Part shown: one piece after another, positions 9,871 through 21,592 of the stretch
Layout of the letters: every line of letters starts with the position of its first letter
How positions within the stretch are numbered: position 1 is the stretch's first letter
Assembly (NCBI GenBank): GCA_949987705.1
Contig: OX465285.1
Span: 92,389,975-92,453,974 of the forward strand
Source: Thereva unica
Lineage: Eukaryota; Arthropoda; Insecta; Diptera; Therevidae
DNA length: 64,000 bases
Direction: 5' to 3'
Position numbers and translations under genes: made by a program
The notes under the pieces: generated by a model
Told to the model about the DNA's origin: nothing
Databases searched by the model: none
The model's input: only the letters and a program-made list of their open reading frames with translations

Positions 9871-12229
9871 TTGAACCTCCTGTATACCTCCTACCTATGT
9901 GGATCCACAAACTTTTCGTTAGAGGCTGTCAGAGCTTTGCGAGATCTGCTCATGAGGTCTTCCACGTTTTGGTATAAATGGAGTTTGACACCTAATGTCA
10001 TCCCACAATAACCGTTTGTAAGTAGGTTAATATATAAAAAGATAAATTACATTAACTTGACCCAGAACAAATAACAAAAACTAGTTAGTTAACGTTACAC
10101 GTAAGACGTAAGAAATCACGGAATGTCGGCAGGTAGTATATTTTCTCGTAGAATACCCATTTTTATGAGCAGTGTAAAAGAATACAGTTCTATTATCATT
10201 ATAAACTTAGACCTATTAAAATTACTTTTAATATCCTTAAACTTACACAAATTCACCCTGTATTTTTCTCGTTGATCCTTGTACTTTCTTCTCATTTGCT
10301 TCATCAAAAACAAGAAAAAAAAAACAACGGAAAGGTTAAAAATAGTTAAAAACTTTATTTCATAATTCATAAGCATTTCCCCATTCTTTTCTCATTTACT
10401 TTGAAAACTTTATTATGATAGCAGCTTAGTTAATGCGTCCTGTTACCTATCCGTTCTCTTGCTTTCTGCTCTTTAAAAAAAAAAAAACTTAGTTAAGATA
10501 AAAATGATTTATCCAAGTTCATCTACCTTCTATTCTCCCTAAAGGACGTAGTGAACGCAATAACAAAGCAATTTCCCAAATTACTTCTCACTTTTTTTTT
10601 AAAGAAGAAAGTAGACAAAAAAAAAAAAAACAAAAGAAAGTAGAAAAAATCGGTTGAACAGAATAAGAACAAAAAAGAAATAGCCAGGGTAGAAAAGAAA
10701 AATTGAGGTAAAATTACCTTGAAAAATATTCTCACCTGTTAATTCTTCGGGGTGCAACAAAGCCATTAACGTGAAGAAAACATAGTAGAGCTTCCATAGT
10801 AGAGCTGTGCTATGGCTGGTAATGGCTGTAAGCAAAACTGGAGCGCTTCAATTGGGCGGGATTTACTAATGGAAGATAATAAAATCCTCGCGTTCAAGTA
10901 AATTACCTTATTTCAGTGAGGCACACAAATCCTGGCTACACTAAGAGCATGTAATTAATAATTGTCAAGAGATCGAATTACGGCGGCAGGTAAATTTCAG
11001 CTCATCCATCTCCCAGGCTAGGCAGGAATGCGATACCTAATTCCGAGGATGAGCTTTCAACTAGTCAACCGCCTTCCGCCTGACGTCCTGATTGCGTTAG
11101 GCTGCAGCGCCCCGGTAATGACTTGTCGGAATCACCTGGAATAACTCAGGCGATTCGGTGTGGCTCCATTATATACACATAGGCCTTGGTCCAGGACACA
11201 TCTCCATCCCTCTACTGTAAAATAGATAATCTTGAGCGTATCTTCTTCGTCCGAGGGTGCCGTCGTCGCCGTTCACAAAATTGAAATAACAATGCACAAA
11301 ATCCCTCGCCCGATGGTGTTGGTTTCATCCAGGACGGTTAAGGGTATATCTAGTAACGACCACCCCATTATTTTGGCCAGTAACTAACGGGGCTGGCCCC
11401 TTGGGGCTGTGTCGGCGGGGCATAGCTTCCTCTGTAAGACATTAAGCAGGAAAAATCTAAACAGAAAGTGGCTTGCTTTGTAATTATGGGATTTCCTTCG
11501 TTGAATTGGTTTTCAGGGATAATCTCTCCTGGGATCAAAAAGGGTTGGTTTGCTGGTGGCGGTCATCCAGGATAGCATTGAACAGTCAAACTCCTTAAAA
11601 TTGAAACCGACTGGAATAGAAGTGAGAAGGTCTCTCTGCCTTGGAAATTTTGCGCTCCTTCATTATTTTCGTGGTTTATAAATGTTTTCATTTAAAATAG
11701 CGACATTGAGGCTTTGGAGCCGGGTTAATAGATTTCTGTTTTGATGGGAAATATTACGTTAGTACAAGGAGGGTGTGTAGCAGGCGGTTGCTGAAAGGGT
11801 TTGGTGGTATATTGTTGTTTTTTTTTTGTTTGTTGTGGCATTAAAGTGAAGGTAAAAAAAATGTTTTATGTTTAGAATTAAAATTGATTTAAGGTAAATA
11901 GAAAACTTAATATCGGAATTTAATTCGCTAGATTACAGTCATTTTGAACAGGGAATTGAAATTGTATGCGCTAGGGAATTTCAGGTGGATCAACGAATTT
12001 TTTATGAAAATTTCGAAAAATGTCAAGTCTTTATATAATTAAAAATATTTACGTTTGTAAAATAAGACCTGTCAACATCAACGGAGATTTTCAATGTTTT
12101 AATCCAGGATTACCTACTTGACCAGGATTACCTACTTACATTTTGGACTTTTACGGGATAAACTTCATTGATGTTTATGATAAATCCACGATTAAATTTC
12201 AATTTTTCGTTGACAAGGGGTTATATATA
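9871..12229. other. Unannotated stretch with a G+C-richer island at 10.96-11.45 kb
   Basis: Most of this is A+T-rich with long A and T runs (10.47-10.70 kb, 11.82 kb). The block at about 10960-11450 is clearly richer in G+C and contains several CpG-rich words. It has no long open frame, and I cannot say whether it is an old element, a regulatory island or an untranslated exon. Confidence 0.4.
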
Positions 12230-12346
12230 GGTCTGTAGATTGTAGTCCGGACTGCTGATTGAACAATAAATGTGTATCTCCATGGCGTGGATGATGGACT
12301 GGTAATATAAAGAGTGACGCCTGAGCTTGGACTATCACATAAAAAA
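12230..12346 (+). mobile_element. Jockey/CR1-like non-LTR 3' tail fragment
   Basis: The end of the element is recognised by GAGTGACGCCTGAGCTT at 12312 onward, followed by ACTATCACATAAAAAAA. The same signature closes the copies at 37.24 kb (plus) and 53.05-53.09 kb (minus). The A run right after CACAT is the likely poly(A) end. No coding sequence is preserved upstream. Confidence 0.6.
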
Positions 12347-12569
12347 ATCTCAAATTACTTTTTATAGCAGTTTAGAATATGTGATCAGATTATCGATTAA
12401 AATTTTGTATAGGATGTGCAGAGATGGTTGGTTAGCTGCTTCAAACAAATTTCCACACTGTGCTGTACAATTTATCCACTTATTCTCACCCAATTTTCGC
12501 AATAAGTGAAACTCAAATTTTAACTAATGATGTCTTAGATTATTACCAGGTTTCCGAGTATACACCCTA

Positions 12570-12930
12570 GTGCAAAATCTCTCCCAACATAATTGCCGGA
12601 ATTGTCGGAATTAGGAAACATGAAGCCTTTCAGAGAATGTACAGTCTCAGCTCTTTTTCTTACTCCGTTGAAGTTGATTCGCCTCTAGGCAACTCAGACC
12701 ACTGCCTTATCAGCGCAAACTTACCATACCAACTCTCAATCTCAGCCACGCCAGCTCCTATAAGAACTCGAAAAGGACTCAAATCGATATTATCTAACAA
12801 AAAATTCCTAAAAAATGTTGGTAAAATATTGTCCCAAAAACCAGTCAAGGATCAATATTTTCCAGCTCTTTCAGTCAAATGCAAGATTACAATGAAAATC
12901 ACAAAGTTGCTTGGTAAAAGTGTAAAGTAA
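12570..12930 (+). pseudogene. Non-LTR retrotransposon endonuclease-domain fragment
   Basis: The plus-strand frame from 12637 reads VEVDSPLGNSDHCLIS, matching the C-terminal part of the apurinic-type endonuclease of jockey/CR1-like ORF2, where the SDH box (12694-12702) carries an active-site histidine. This domain nicks target DNA. The linker that follows becomes lysine-rich and unrecognisable, and no reverse transcriptase follows. It could come from the same family whose 3' tail ends just upstream at 12346, but the two pieces are not contiguous in element order. Confidence 0.65.
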
Positions 12931-15900
12931 AAACTGCAAGAGAATTTCTGTTTATACATATTTTATAGCCTGGAAAAATCTCTCTTCAACACACATTTTT
13001 GTTATATGTATGTAGTACAAAATGGTAACTGAAGAATTTGTCAACAAAACAATCTCTTCAAAAAAAAACTATAGCTTCTGCATATTGCATCTCTACAAAA
13101 AATAAAGTGAGTTTAGGTAATATATATCCTTCCTATCGATCCTGCACAACTGTTGTCTTATTGTGCAATAAATCACCTCCAATGTATTTTCTTTATTCCT
13201 TTTTCATTTTTTTTTTTGTATATATTTCTTTTAACATTTTCTTTTGAACAAACGTCGTTTCTCACTTTTCCTGTTTAACATAAATTTCAAGAAATACATA
13301 TCGAAATCCTTGCATTTTGCATTGTACCCCAGAATTCAAGTTTATTTTTCTTTCCCACCTCCCCCACCAAATATATATTTCTGTATATGTATGTATAAAC
13401 AAACATTCCTTGCAAGTTGAGATATGGTCGAGTATTTTTCTTCAAACTTTTCAAGGATTTATACGTAAAAGCTAACGTGAGAATTCAAATAACCTCCTCC
13501 GTTTTCTGGATTTGTAACAAATGCACTGAATGCACTGTGAATGTGTGCATGTGTTCGTTTCACTTCTAAAAAAGATAAAAAATTGTTGTGGAATTCGCTT
13601 TTGCTTCACTTTGTTGTGTTGTTGGAAGGTTAAAAATGGAAATCGCTTTGCTGTAGTACACATACAGAAGTTATGAAATCAGTTCAATATAAAAATGCAT
13701 TCACTAAAAGGATGTAAATTTCAAGCTACTTAAACTCGATTGAGCTGTGATTTTCATAAAATCCTGTTGTTAATAATAAAGGATTTACTTGAGATTTTTC
13801 TGTGGAACTACAAGGGCAGTGCTATATTGATTCATAGATTGTTAAGCATGACTGGGATTTGTGTTTTCATAGTAAGAACTCCAACGCTTTAGTTTTCTTT
13901 GTTATTAGAGAAAAACTGACGGAATTGAATTTTTTCATTCGTCATTCTACTAAGTCTATAAAGAATCCATTTTTACAACGGAACCTCAATTTGGGTGTGT
14001 TTATATATAAGCCGTAATAATTTCAAACCTATCATGGTTACTATTCGACTGAGGAACAATCTTACCTTTGGAGTATTTTCGAACTCCTGCGAAATCCAAG
14101 GGTTTTAGCCCAGACCGGCCACAATAAGGGGCAAGTGGGACAAATTGCCCCGGTCCCAAGATCAAACAAGGGCCCGAAAAAGATTGAAAGCTAAAATCCC
14201 TGCGTTGTAAACATAAGGGAAGTACTTGAGTAAATACTCATGAGTAGAATCGAAAGGAAATTACTCAGTAAGAACATTTTACTCATTCAAAAGCACTCGA
14301 TTCCTGGAGACTTAGTACTTCTTGCGACATTTACCTATCCATCCTGTTATATAAACATGGATTATACGTTTATGAATAGAAAGCGAAACATACAAATTTC
14401 TATGCGATAAAATAATTCCAATTTGCGTTTGGAATGTAAACGGCTTGTTTCGTTGTAGGCTACGCTTTGTAACTTTAGGTCTATTCGGAAATCAAGAACC
14501 GATTGTTCGTTCGTTCTGAAGTTCTGAATGAACTTATTCTTTTAAGCACAAAATTTTAAACACAAAAATCTGCACCTTTAAACATAAAACAGCCCCTACC
14601 GAATTGTAACGACTGACCACCCCCCACGAACATATATAGAACACAAAACTCGAGTTAATTTATTTAAGAACGGAAGTATACCTCCAAGTAATCAGTCATA
14701 ATCAAGAAAGTTTTCGCCCCTCAGATCCTGGTTGAAAACTTATGTTAGTAAAGTACATAAAACTAAGGAACTAAGGACTTTGGATGGCGCTTCAAGAAAT
14801 TCCTTGTATAATCAAGCAGGACAAAAGGCCTATCCAAAAGTTAAATCCAAAAATCTCTTCATCACCAGTAAGCAAAAGGGTTTAATGAATTTTTGGCTCC
14901 TTAAGGAAATGCTCATCCCCAGTTTATTTATAACCAACATTTCGGTTACAAAAGCCAGATAGATAGCATCCAAGACATCGTTGTACCGGTTTCCTATGGC
15001 CCTTTGCGTCAGCCCCGTAGGACTACCCACACCACCACCACTACCACCACTCCCCACTATCGTTCAGGATAACTGTGTGTGCCTGTGTGATTCTATTCTC
15101 CAGATATATGGCTTTAATTAAATACTAGAAATATTTCGGCAGTCGTTGACTAACGTTTTTACAATCCCCCCGCCTCCTCGTCACAACAGAAACGCCTAGG
15201 ACCTAGGATCCCTTTGGCTTTAGTACAAAACAGGATACTACACACGTCTGATAAATACGTGGAACAAGAAAACGAAGACTTCAACAAAGAATATATAGAA
15301 GGATTCTCCAATCCTTATCGCAATTCCTTACATATTCCTGACCTTCGGGATATAAAGAAGGCATGAACCATAATCAAATGGGACAAAAGTGAGAGGACGA
15401 ACGTAGTTTAAGGGTATAATTTATGTTTTGCGGTTTGTCCTGATCGTCCTTGTCAGTGGCTTATATCTATGCTTTTACTACCCGATTCTCGAGTAGAGGA
15501 ACTTATCAGGCAATGGCGGTGCGGTGTATGTGTATGGCCAAAAACCCCTCGAGACGATTCTTATTTGGCTCCTTATTGTGTTTATTTACTCAATTTAGAA
15601 AAATATTTTTCTTTCATAGAATCATGAGTTATTTACTAGTAGCTCTGGTTGCTCACTTTCATGGAAGTTAATTCTCTGCAGTTTATTGCTGCCAGGCATC
15701 TTGGGTTTTACTGCTGGAATTCTCTTCCTTAGATCTTGATTTCTTATTTGTGTTCGAGATTTTTTCTTCGTTTGTCTTCAGTTTTTTTTTGTGTAGGGGG
15801 TTGTATTCCTTTGGTTTTTATTGGTTTAGTTCTTTTTTTATTATTGCAAAAAATTGCAGACACTTTTATTTCGTTTGCTTTATAGCGCCAAGAAGAAATT

Positions 15901-15991
15901 TTTATTGAGCAAATTGTCGGTCGAGCTTCACTACAAAGTTGAGTCTATCATTAATCCTCCAGATATATCAAAAAATTCGAGATCAGTTGCT
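12931..15991. other. Unannotated A+T-rich stretch
   Basis: No gene was recognised. Bases about 14105-14185 contain a patch (GGGGCAAGTGGGACAAATTG, then GCCCCGG and GGGCCCG) reminiscent of hAT-type element termini, but no partner end was found. The sequence has scattered T runs and pyrimidine-rich tracts. Confidence 0.4.
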
Positions 15992-16178
15992 GTCGTATCC
16001 AGTATTTAGACGGACAGAGTTTAAAGGACTATACCTGTAAAATCGTTCGTTCGTTTCTTTTCTGAGTTGGTTGTTACTTGTAATTTTTACAAGTAACAAC
16101 CAACTCAGAAAAGAAACGAACGAACGATTTTACAGGTATAGTCCTTTAAACTCTGTCCGTCTAAATACTGGATACGAC
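15992..16178. repeat. Perfect 92-bp inverted repeat with 3-nt loop
   Basis: Bases 15992-16083 are the exact reverse complement of 16087-16178, separated only by TTT (16084-16086). Pairing stops abruptly at both outer ends (T at 15991 against G at 16179). The arms contain CGTTCGTTCGTTTC and GTCCTTTAAACTC and match no coding sequence that I recognise. If transcribed, the RNA would form a 92-bp perfect hairpin. Possible origins are a recent inverted duplication by template switching, a hairpin-RNA locus, a snap-back element, or an assembly error. Confidence 0.95.
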
Positions 16179-16398
16179 GACAAGTGGTTGGTTGACTTGT
16201 GGGAATTGTACTTCTCCACTCGCAAACTGCTGTCCAACTAAATATACACAACTCACCATAAGAAAAAAAACTGATCTACTATCGTTGTTGAGATATGCTG
16301 TTCCTTCTACGAATAGAAAAAGATATTTTGACCGCAACTGTAACGACACGCATGTTCTCTAGTTTTTATGCTGATTTTTATGTTTTTTAAGATATTTT

Positions 16399-16490
16399 GT
16401 TTTATTACCCATTTTTCTCCTGTATTACTCTTTTATTACCCTTTTATTACCTTTTAATTTCCTCTTAATTACCTTTTTATTACCACTTTG
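16399..16490. repeat. 11-bp minisatellite CTTTTATTACC (about six degenerate units)
   Basis: Units of CTTTTATTACC are repeated with substitutions and a few insertions. The reverse complement of the same repeat appears at 36.77-36.83 kb. Short flanking similarity (TAAAAATCAG) is also shared there, so the two tracts probably belong to one dispersed element in opposite orientations. Confidence 0.6.
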
Positions 16491-16626
16491 TTAATTCTGT
16501 AATAAGAAAGATGGAAATTTAAATGAAGCTAAATTTTATGATGCAAGTAATATGAAAGGCACTTCTGAAAACACATATTGTAATAAGAATAAAGATAAAC
16601 TTCGAAAAGGTCTGGTTACATTAGGG

Positions 16627-16720
16627 CAGTGGTCGGCAAAATGCGGTCGCAAGCCTCATATGGCCCTTTGATCGGTTAAGCGTGGCTCTTTCAAAAATGC
16701 CTCGCAGGGATGGCTCATGA
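16627..16720 (+). mobile_element. hAT-like element terminal fragment
   Basis: The sequence beginning CAGTGGTCGGCAAAATGCGG, followed by CTCATATGGCCCTTTGATCGG and GTGGCTCTTT, has the form of a hAT-superfamily end. Such ends usually start CAGTGGT or CAGGGGT and run into GGC-CTTTG words. No matching opposite end was found before the minus-strand retroelement at 16.83 kb, so this is a truncated or solo end. The call rests on the motif only. Confidence 0.4.
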
Positions 16721-16829
16721 ATTGAAGTCGGAGCGATAGTCCCGTCCAGGTCGTAGGGTGGGACACTATTGGGGCTCAGGTACGCCGTTTTTCAGCCGCG
16801 CTTGTGTAAAACTTTTGCATGAAAGGAGC

Positions 16830-17560
16830 AGTAAGGTAAAGATTTAGATCCATTCCGTCAAATTTATGTACCGGATGAAATCTCTTATTTTAAGTTTCGA
16901 AACATCCCCCAAATCATTTAAGGAGAGGCTTTCAAATAGACGGTGTCTGATATTGGCCAGAGCTGGACATTCGCAGAGAAAATTTTCGGTTGTCTTATTT
17001 GCCTGTTTCTCTCCGCAGCTGCGGCAGTGTGTTTTATGCGGAATTATCAATCTGGTTGCATGTTCCAAAATTGGTCTGCGATCCTGGCAACATCCTGGCG
17101 TTTCATCACTAAAAGTTTGTAATAAAAAGGTCAAATATTCCCAGACTTGTCTAAACTTCTCCAGCTGAAGCCATCTGCTGATAGAAAGCACATCGAGATG
17201 TCTCTCTTTAGCACGCACAGAGGCTTCTGTACATTCTCCGCCGGTGTGCCTGCGAGAGTTTACCCCTGTCTGTCCAATTCATCTGCCTTCTCGTTGCCCT
17301 CGATGTTCCTGTGACCCGGTACTCACTGTAAAGTGACCCTGTGCCTCCCGGCCAGGGAATAGAGCTCCTTCTGGCAGTTGTCGACCAGCTTTGACGTTAT
17401 ACAGGCGGGGCTTAATGCCTTGATGGCAGCTTGACTATCTGATAACAGAATTACTCTGGCGCTGAGCCTTATATTTGACAGCAATGATAGGCAATTTACA
17501 GCAATTGTCAGAAGCTCTGTCTGGAAAACGCTGACGAAATTATGCAGGCAGATGTTTTTG
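16830..17560 (-). pseudogene. Non-LTR retrotransposon ORF2 C-terminus: RNase H plus zinc knuckle (frameshifted)
   Basis: Leftward from 17560, one frame gives RNase H: TELLTIAVNCL, the aspartate box LLSDSQAAIKAL (about 17413-17445) and VPGHRNIEGNEKADEL (about 17277-17322). The tryptophan usually before VPGH is replaced by TGA at 17323-17325. After a frameshift, a second frame (17218 to 16844) reads THCRSCGEKQ, then ENFLCECPALANIR and a terminal helix ending INLTEWI. That C-x2-C...C-x3-C arrangement is the zinc knuckle that closes I/Loa/R1-type ORF2 proteins. RNase H would remove template RNA; the knuckle probably binds nucleic acid. The frameshift and stop show it is dead. It differs from the 43-kb copy and is a separate subfamily. 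Confidence 0.85.
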
Positions 17561-18029
17561 CAAGTTAATTGATGAAGGAACCGCTCCAGCGCCTAAGCCC
17601 TACTCTGATTTGGATCCGTCTGCAAGTATAAAATAGGGATGTACTAATAGAACAAGACCTGGCTGCAAGCAAAAACTTACCAATCGAGTAAGAATGTTAG
17701 TACTCACAGCGGCCATAAGAAAAATCGTGGTCTGACTGGGAGGAAGTGGTACCCAAGTTTGGAATGTGGGTTTTCCGGAAAATCTTTGGGACCTCAACGT
17801 TACCTATCGAGTAAGAGTTTGAAATTAAAATTTAGTATTTACGGAGCAAAAAAGTAATATGTTGGTCTGCCTGGTCAAATCTGGTGCTAATGCCTTGGCG
17901 GACCACTTCTGTTTTGTTGTAGTTTTCGGACCGCAACTGACCTATCGAGTAAAAGTTTCAACCTACAATCGAATTAAAGTTTAAACATTTTTATACTAGA
18001 AAACAGAGGTATGTCGCGTTTGTGCCGGC
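17561..18029. other. Unannotated stretch with a short repeated phrase
   Basis: The phrase ATCGAGTAAGAGTTTGAAA and close variants recur at about 17690, 17806 and 17945, suggesting an old tandem arrangement of roughly 115-140 bp. Nothing else was recognised. Confidence 0.35.
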
Positions 18030-18110
18030 GCCAAATAGCTGGCAGACTACCTAGGGTTATAGCGCCTTTCTACCATCCAAAAGGTTCGGGTTCGATTCCA
18101 TAGGGTACTA
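18030..18110 (+). mobile_element. Candidate tRNA-derived SINE head
   Basis: GGTTCGATTCC at 18089-18099 is a perfect RNA polymerase III B-box. About 50 bases upstream lies TAGCTGGCAGAC (from 18036), which resembles an A-box, and between them is GGTTATAGCGCCTTTC, similar to a tRNA D-arm and anticodon-arm region. No full tRNA cloverleaf forms, so it is not an intact tRNA gene. The following 150 bp would be the SINE body. A decayed tRNA pseudogene is the alternative. Confidence 0.45.
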
Positions 18111-19499
18111 CAATCCTTCGTCTTTTGATTTCCCCATGTAGATAGCATACCTTCTGGCTTATTTCCGTTATTTGGAGCAATTCTCTATCCTTCTCCTATT
18201 CTATCGATCACCGAGATCAATATCCTATCTCGACAGTATTGTAAGGGGTGGAAGTGCAGTAAAAGCTTGTTGGCGTTCGTTTGTATTCCTTCTATCGTAG
18301 AATCGTCGGCAATACCAAGAAATATTATCTCTGAGCTCTAGCCTTTCACATGCACATATAAAAAATAAGAGCTAATAGTATTTTAGGACAAATAAAAACG
18401 CTTAATGATTTCGAATTAATTTTGTAATTACGATGATTCGTTAAGGACATAATACGGCCATTGAGAGTACTATTAAAATCGTCGCTTTAAGCTTAATTAC
18501 AATCTGAATATTAATTAAATATGGAAATCTGTATTAAAAAAAAAATGGCAAAAGGTTTTACTGCGATAGTATTAATCATTACCAAATATTAATTACATTC
18601 AATGATTACTAAACTTCATTTACGTGCGGTGATAAATTAATATTGTATAAATTTATTTAAAAATAAAAATTGTTTTTTCTCTATTGAAGGAATGTCGCAA
18701 TAAAAATTGCAACATAAACCACCGCAACCCCCTCGTTTTCAGGATATCAAAATGTGCTAAAAGGTCGTTAATTTATTAAAACAAAACAAAACAAAAAAAA
18801 AATTGTGTTAAAGGTAAAACATTGATCATTGGACACTCATGGTGATGTTAATTTAACGTTATTGTGGTGAGGGTTGAAATTTTTTATAATTCATTTAACC
18901 TCAATTGCCGCGCCACAATGTATTTAAATTTCACCGATAAAACACAGGGAATTTTAATTGTTAAAATATTCTCAAAACACAGCACCAAATTATTATTATT
19001 ATTTATTTTTTTTGCGCTTTTTTTGTGGGTAGATAATATTCATTTTTTTTTTTTGTTATACTTTCAGTCCTTCCTGTGAAGGTGCCATTCCAACTCATTT
19101 CAAAACTCATTTTCCAACAATGGAATTTTATTACGAATTTTTTTTTCACGTCGGGGCTGTTTCTACCCTCTTATCTTGTTACGAGTTGAAAAAAAAAATT
19201 CTATTGCCTTCGTTCCTTGAATAAAATTTTCGGTTGGTCACTTCTCATCGGAATGATATATTGCTGAGATCTCCCGAAAATAAATGGCGTAAAATTATGC
19301 TTGCGGCCACTTTTCTCTTCAACTATTACTGCCCCAGAAACCACCCCCTGGCACACAAGTTATCACGGCGATGAATGATAGCCAAAATGTAAAAAAGTCA
19401 TCCAATTATTTTAGGGTCTAAGTGGCTAGAGGGGTTGGGGATTGGGGTCTAAGAGAGGGGTGTGCAGGCAGTTTTTCGTATGATAGGGAAAGGGACGAA
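18111..19499. other. A+T-rich spacer
   Basis: Strongly A+T-rich, with long A and T homopolymers at 18.53, 18.78, 18.98-19.05, 19.14 and 19.18 kb. No coding or mobile-element features were recognised. Confidence 0.5.
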
Positions 19500-19750
19500 C
19501 CTGTGTTGTATAGTGTGAGAAATTTTCATACACAGCTTTAGTAGCAAAAGTATGGTGGCAGCGGTGGGAGTAGCGCAGGGTATATCTCACAAAATGTCCG
19601 TAGTACCAGCGAACATTTAAGGATACGGAAAATTTTGCACCATGAAGGTATATGATAAATAAGGTCCTGACGGAGGTTGAGGTGAGCTCAGGTGAGCTTC
19701 TAACCATATTATGTGAAAAACTTTCACAACAGCTATACAGTATTCGGTCT
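19500..19750 (+). mobile_element. LTR-like end with tRNA-Leu primer-binding site, possible second copy of the end
   Basis: TGGTGGCAGCGGTGGGA at 19553-19569 is complementary to the 3' end of eukaryotic tRNA-Leu(AAG) including its CCA. The 33 bases before it (GTGTGAGAAATTTTCATACA, then CAGCTTTA) recur with changes at about 19710-19740 (TATGTGAAAAACTTTCACAA, then CAGCTATA). If this is a short LTR, the element would be only about 200 bp from LTR to LTR. Coding sequence is absent. The upstream part does not match the other primer-site copies in the window. Confidence 0.5.
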
Positions 19751-19759
19751 CTTAAGTAC

Positions 19760-20810
19760 TTTTGTCCGTTGTTGGATGGTGAACTTTGTTAAAACTTATA
19801 CATATCTATACGTATATACTATAGTATATTTTTTCAGACGATGTTATGCGAAGAAAAGAAAACTCTTCATTAGGTTGTGATATTAATGCTTGCGCTCAAA
19901 AACTTTTGTATTCTGGTGAAGAGTAAATTGGCCAATTTAAAATTTTAATAACCATGAAAGCATAGGTGAAAAGTTTCTATTACAGTCGGGGTAATAGTTA
20001 GTAAATCATAATTTTTCTTTTGTTTGCAGATAATGAAGATATTTTGTAAGAGAATTTTATTCAGAACGGGGTGTACTTTAAATCAGGGCCAAGATAATAA
20101 AGTTTCTTTATTATTTTAAATAATTTTCCTTCATCCAATGGAGTTTTGTGATTTCTGACTTTGGTTAATGCGGGTTAATGGCACAAGATATACGTAACTC
20201 TCGACGATTCTTCCCTACCCAGTTGTTACATGTCATTTTCAAGAATTCTCAGTTTTTAGCTAATATCTAAAGGTACCTAATGCAATAATTTCTCTCTGAT
20301 ACCCACAACACACCAGTGTTTGTATGCTCAGTACTCTCTGAATATTCTTCTCCACATGTGGGGGGGGGGCAGCCACTGCTTTTGATAAACTGAGATACAA
20401 TACCCAAACATAGCGACCAGGATTGGTTCCTCTAAGAAACCCCCAGCGGCCTTCAGTAGCCGTCACTTATTGAATCAAGAGCTCTGTAGTGTGTGGAGTT
20501 ACTCAAGCTTGGTCACCTGTGTGCTTCAGTCTATCCATTCATGCAGAGTTGGAATCTTACGCCAGCGGTCCCCAACTGAGAAATTCCGGAAACGAACCAA
20601 TTGCGGCGTTGTCCGGTTTTTCTTACCTAAGTATGACCCTCCATCCAGTTAGAGATTCCCCAGTCCACTAGCCGTGGCATCAGTGTTTGGGTGCGCTCAA
20701 AACCGCATCACTGCAGTATTCAGCCTCAGGCTTCCAATTGATGAATACTGCTATTAGCTAGTTGCTCTTATCTGATCTACTTATGAAGGGATCCTACAGG
20801 GCCCTTCATG
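19760..20810. other. Unannotated stretch
   Basis: No coding or repeat element was recognised. A run of nine G lies at about 20.36 kb. The 20.45-20.70 kb part is G+C-richer with overlapping short frames on the plus strand, none of them recognisable. Confidence 0.4.
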
Positions 20811-20811
20811 T

Positions 20812-21245
20812 ATTGCTATTCAGCGCCGCTGAACTGTTATATCTCATGTTTGTTATATTTGGTATGTCCTGTTTTTCATTTGTCTTCTTTCTTTGAAGGA
20901 ATCTTACAGAAACTTTTAGTTGGGTTTGCTATTCAGCGCAGCTGAATTGTTATTCCTCACGACTGTAATATTGTTTGGCTTATCCTGATTTTAATTTGCC
21001 TTCGAAGAGTTTGTTGGCACTTCGGGGTTGCTATTCAGCGCAGCTGAATTCTTCAGGCTTGATTTGTAGTGCCTCTTTTAAAGCTTTTTCATCAAGTGCT
21101 TTTCAGTTGTGTTGCCACTCAGTGTTGCTGAATTACTATTTGTGATGCTTGTAATATTATTTGGAATATACTGACTTTGATTTGTCTCCAAAGAGTACAT
21201 CGGGGATGCTATTCAGCGCAGCTGAATTCTTCAGGCTTAGCCTAA
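20812..21245 (-). repeat. Cluster of palindrome-cored repeats
   Basis: The palindrome-like core ATTCAGCGCAGCTGAAT occurs at 20931, 21033 and 21211, with diverged versions near 20817 and 21117. Read on the minus strand, the units begin GAATTCAGCTGCGCTGAAT. At least the 21033 copy continues into AACAAACTCTTCGAAGGC and AAATTAAAATCAGG. The same unit is found on the plus strand at 59.0-59.5 kb. Spacing is about 84-116 bp. Translated in register, the copies keep EFSCAE and xANKLFxGKL-like peptide words with stops between them, so the repeat may derive from an internally repetitive coding sequence. Confidence 0.75.
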
Positions 21246-21592
21246 CACTTTCAAGCTTTGGTATTTTATCTATTTCGTCGTAATTTCGTGTTGGTCCAAA
21301 AGGCTGCAAGACGGCTTTCTTAAAAATCGGTGGAGAGCAGCCTGGATTGAATACGCGCTGTAAGCTGAATGAAGTAATCGAAATTCTAGGACGGTCTTTA
21401 CCTGGTGTGAAGGGTGTATGGTGGAAGAGCCATAAAACCAAGATTGTAAATTATTGAATGAATTCAAATCCCCAAAAACTTTACTCAACTCTAAAAAAAT
21501 ACCAACCAAAAATATCTTTGATTTCCATCCACCCCTGCCTTATAGCCTAAGGATTATGTCCTTACTCCTCCAGAAAATATTTAGATACCAAA

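Noticed and set aside
14105..14185. hAT-type terminus
   Set aside because: The GGCCC/GGGGCAA wording is suggestive, but no clear CAG start and no opposite end were found.
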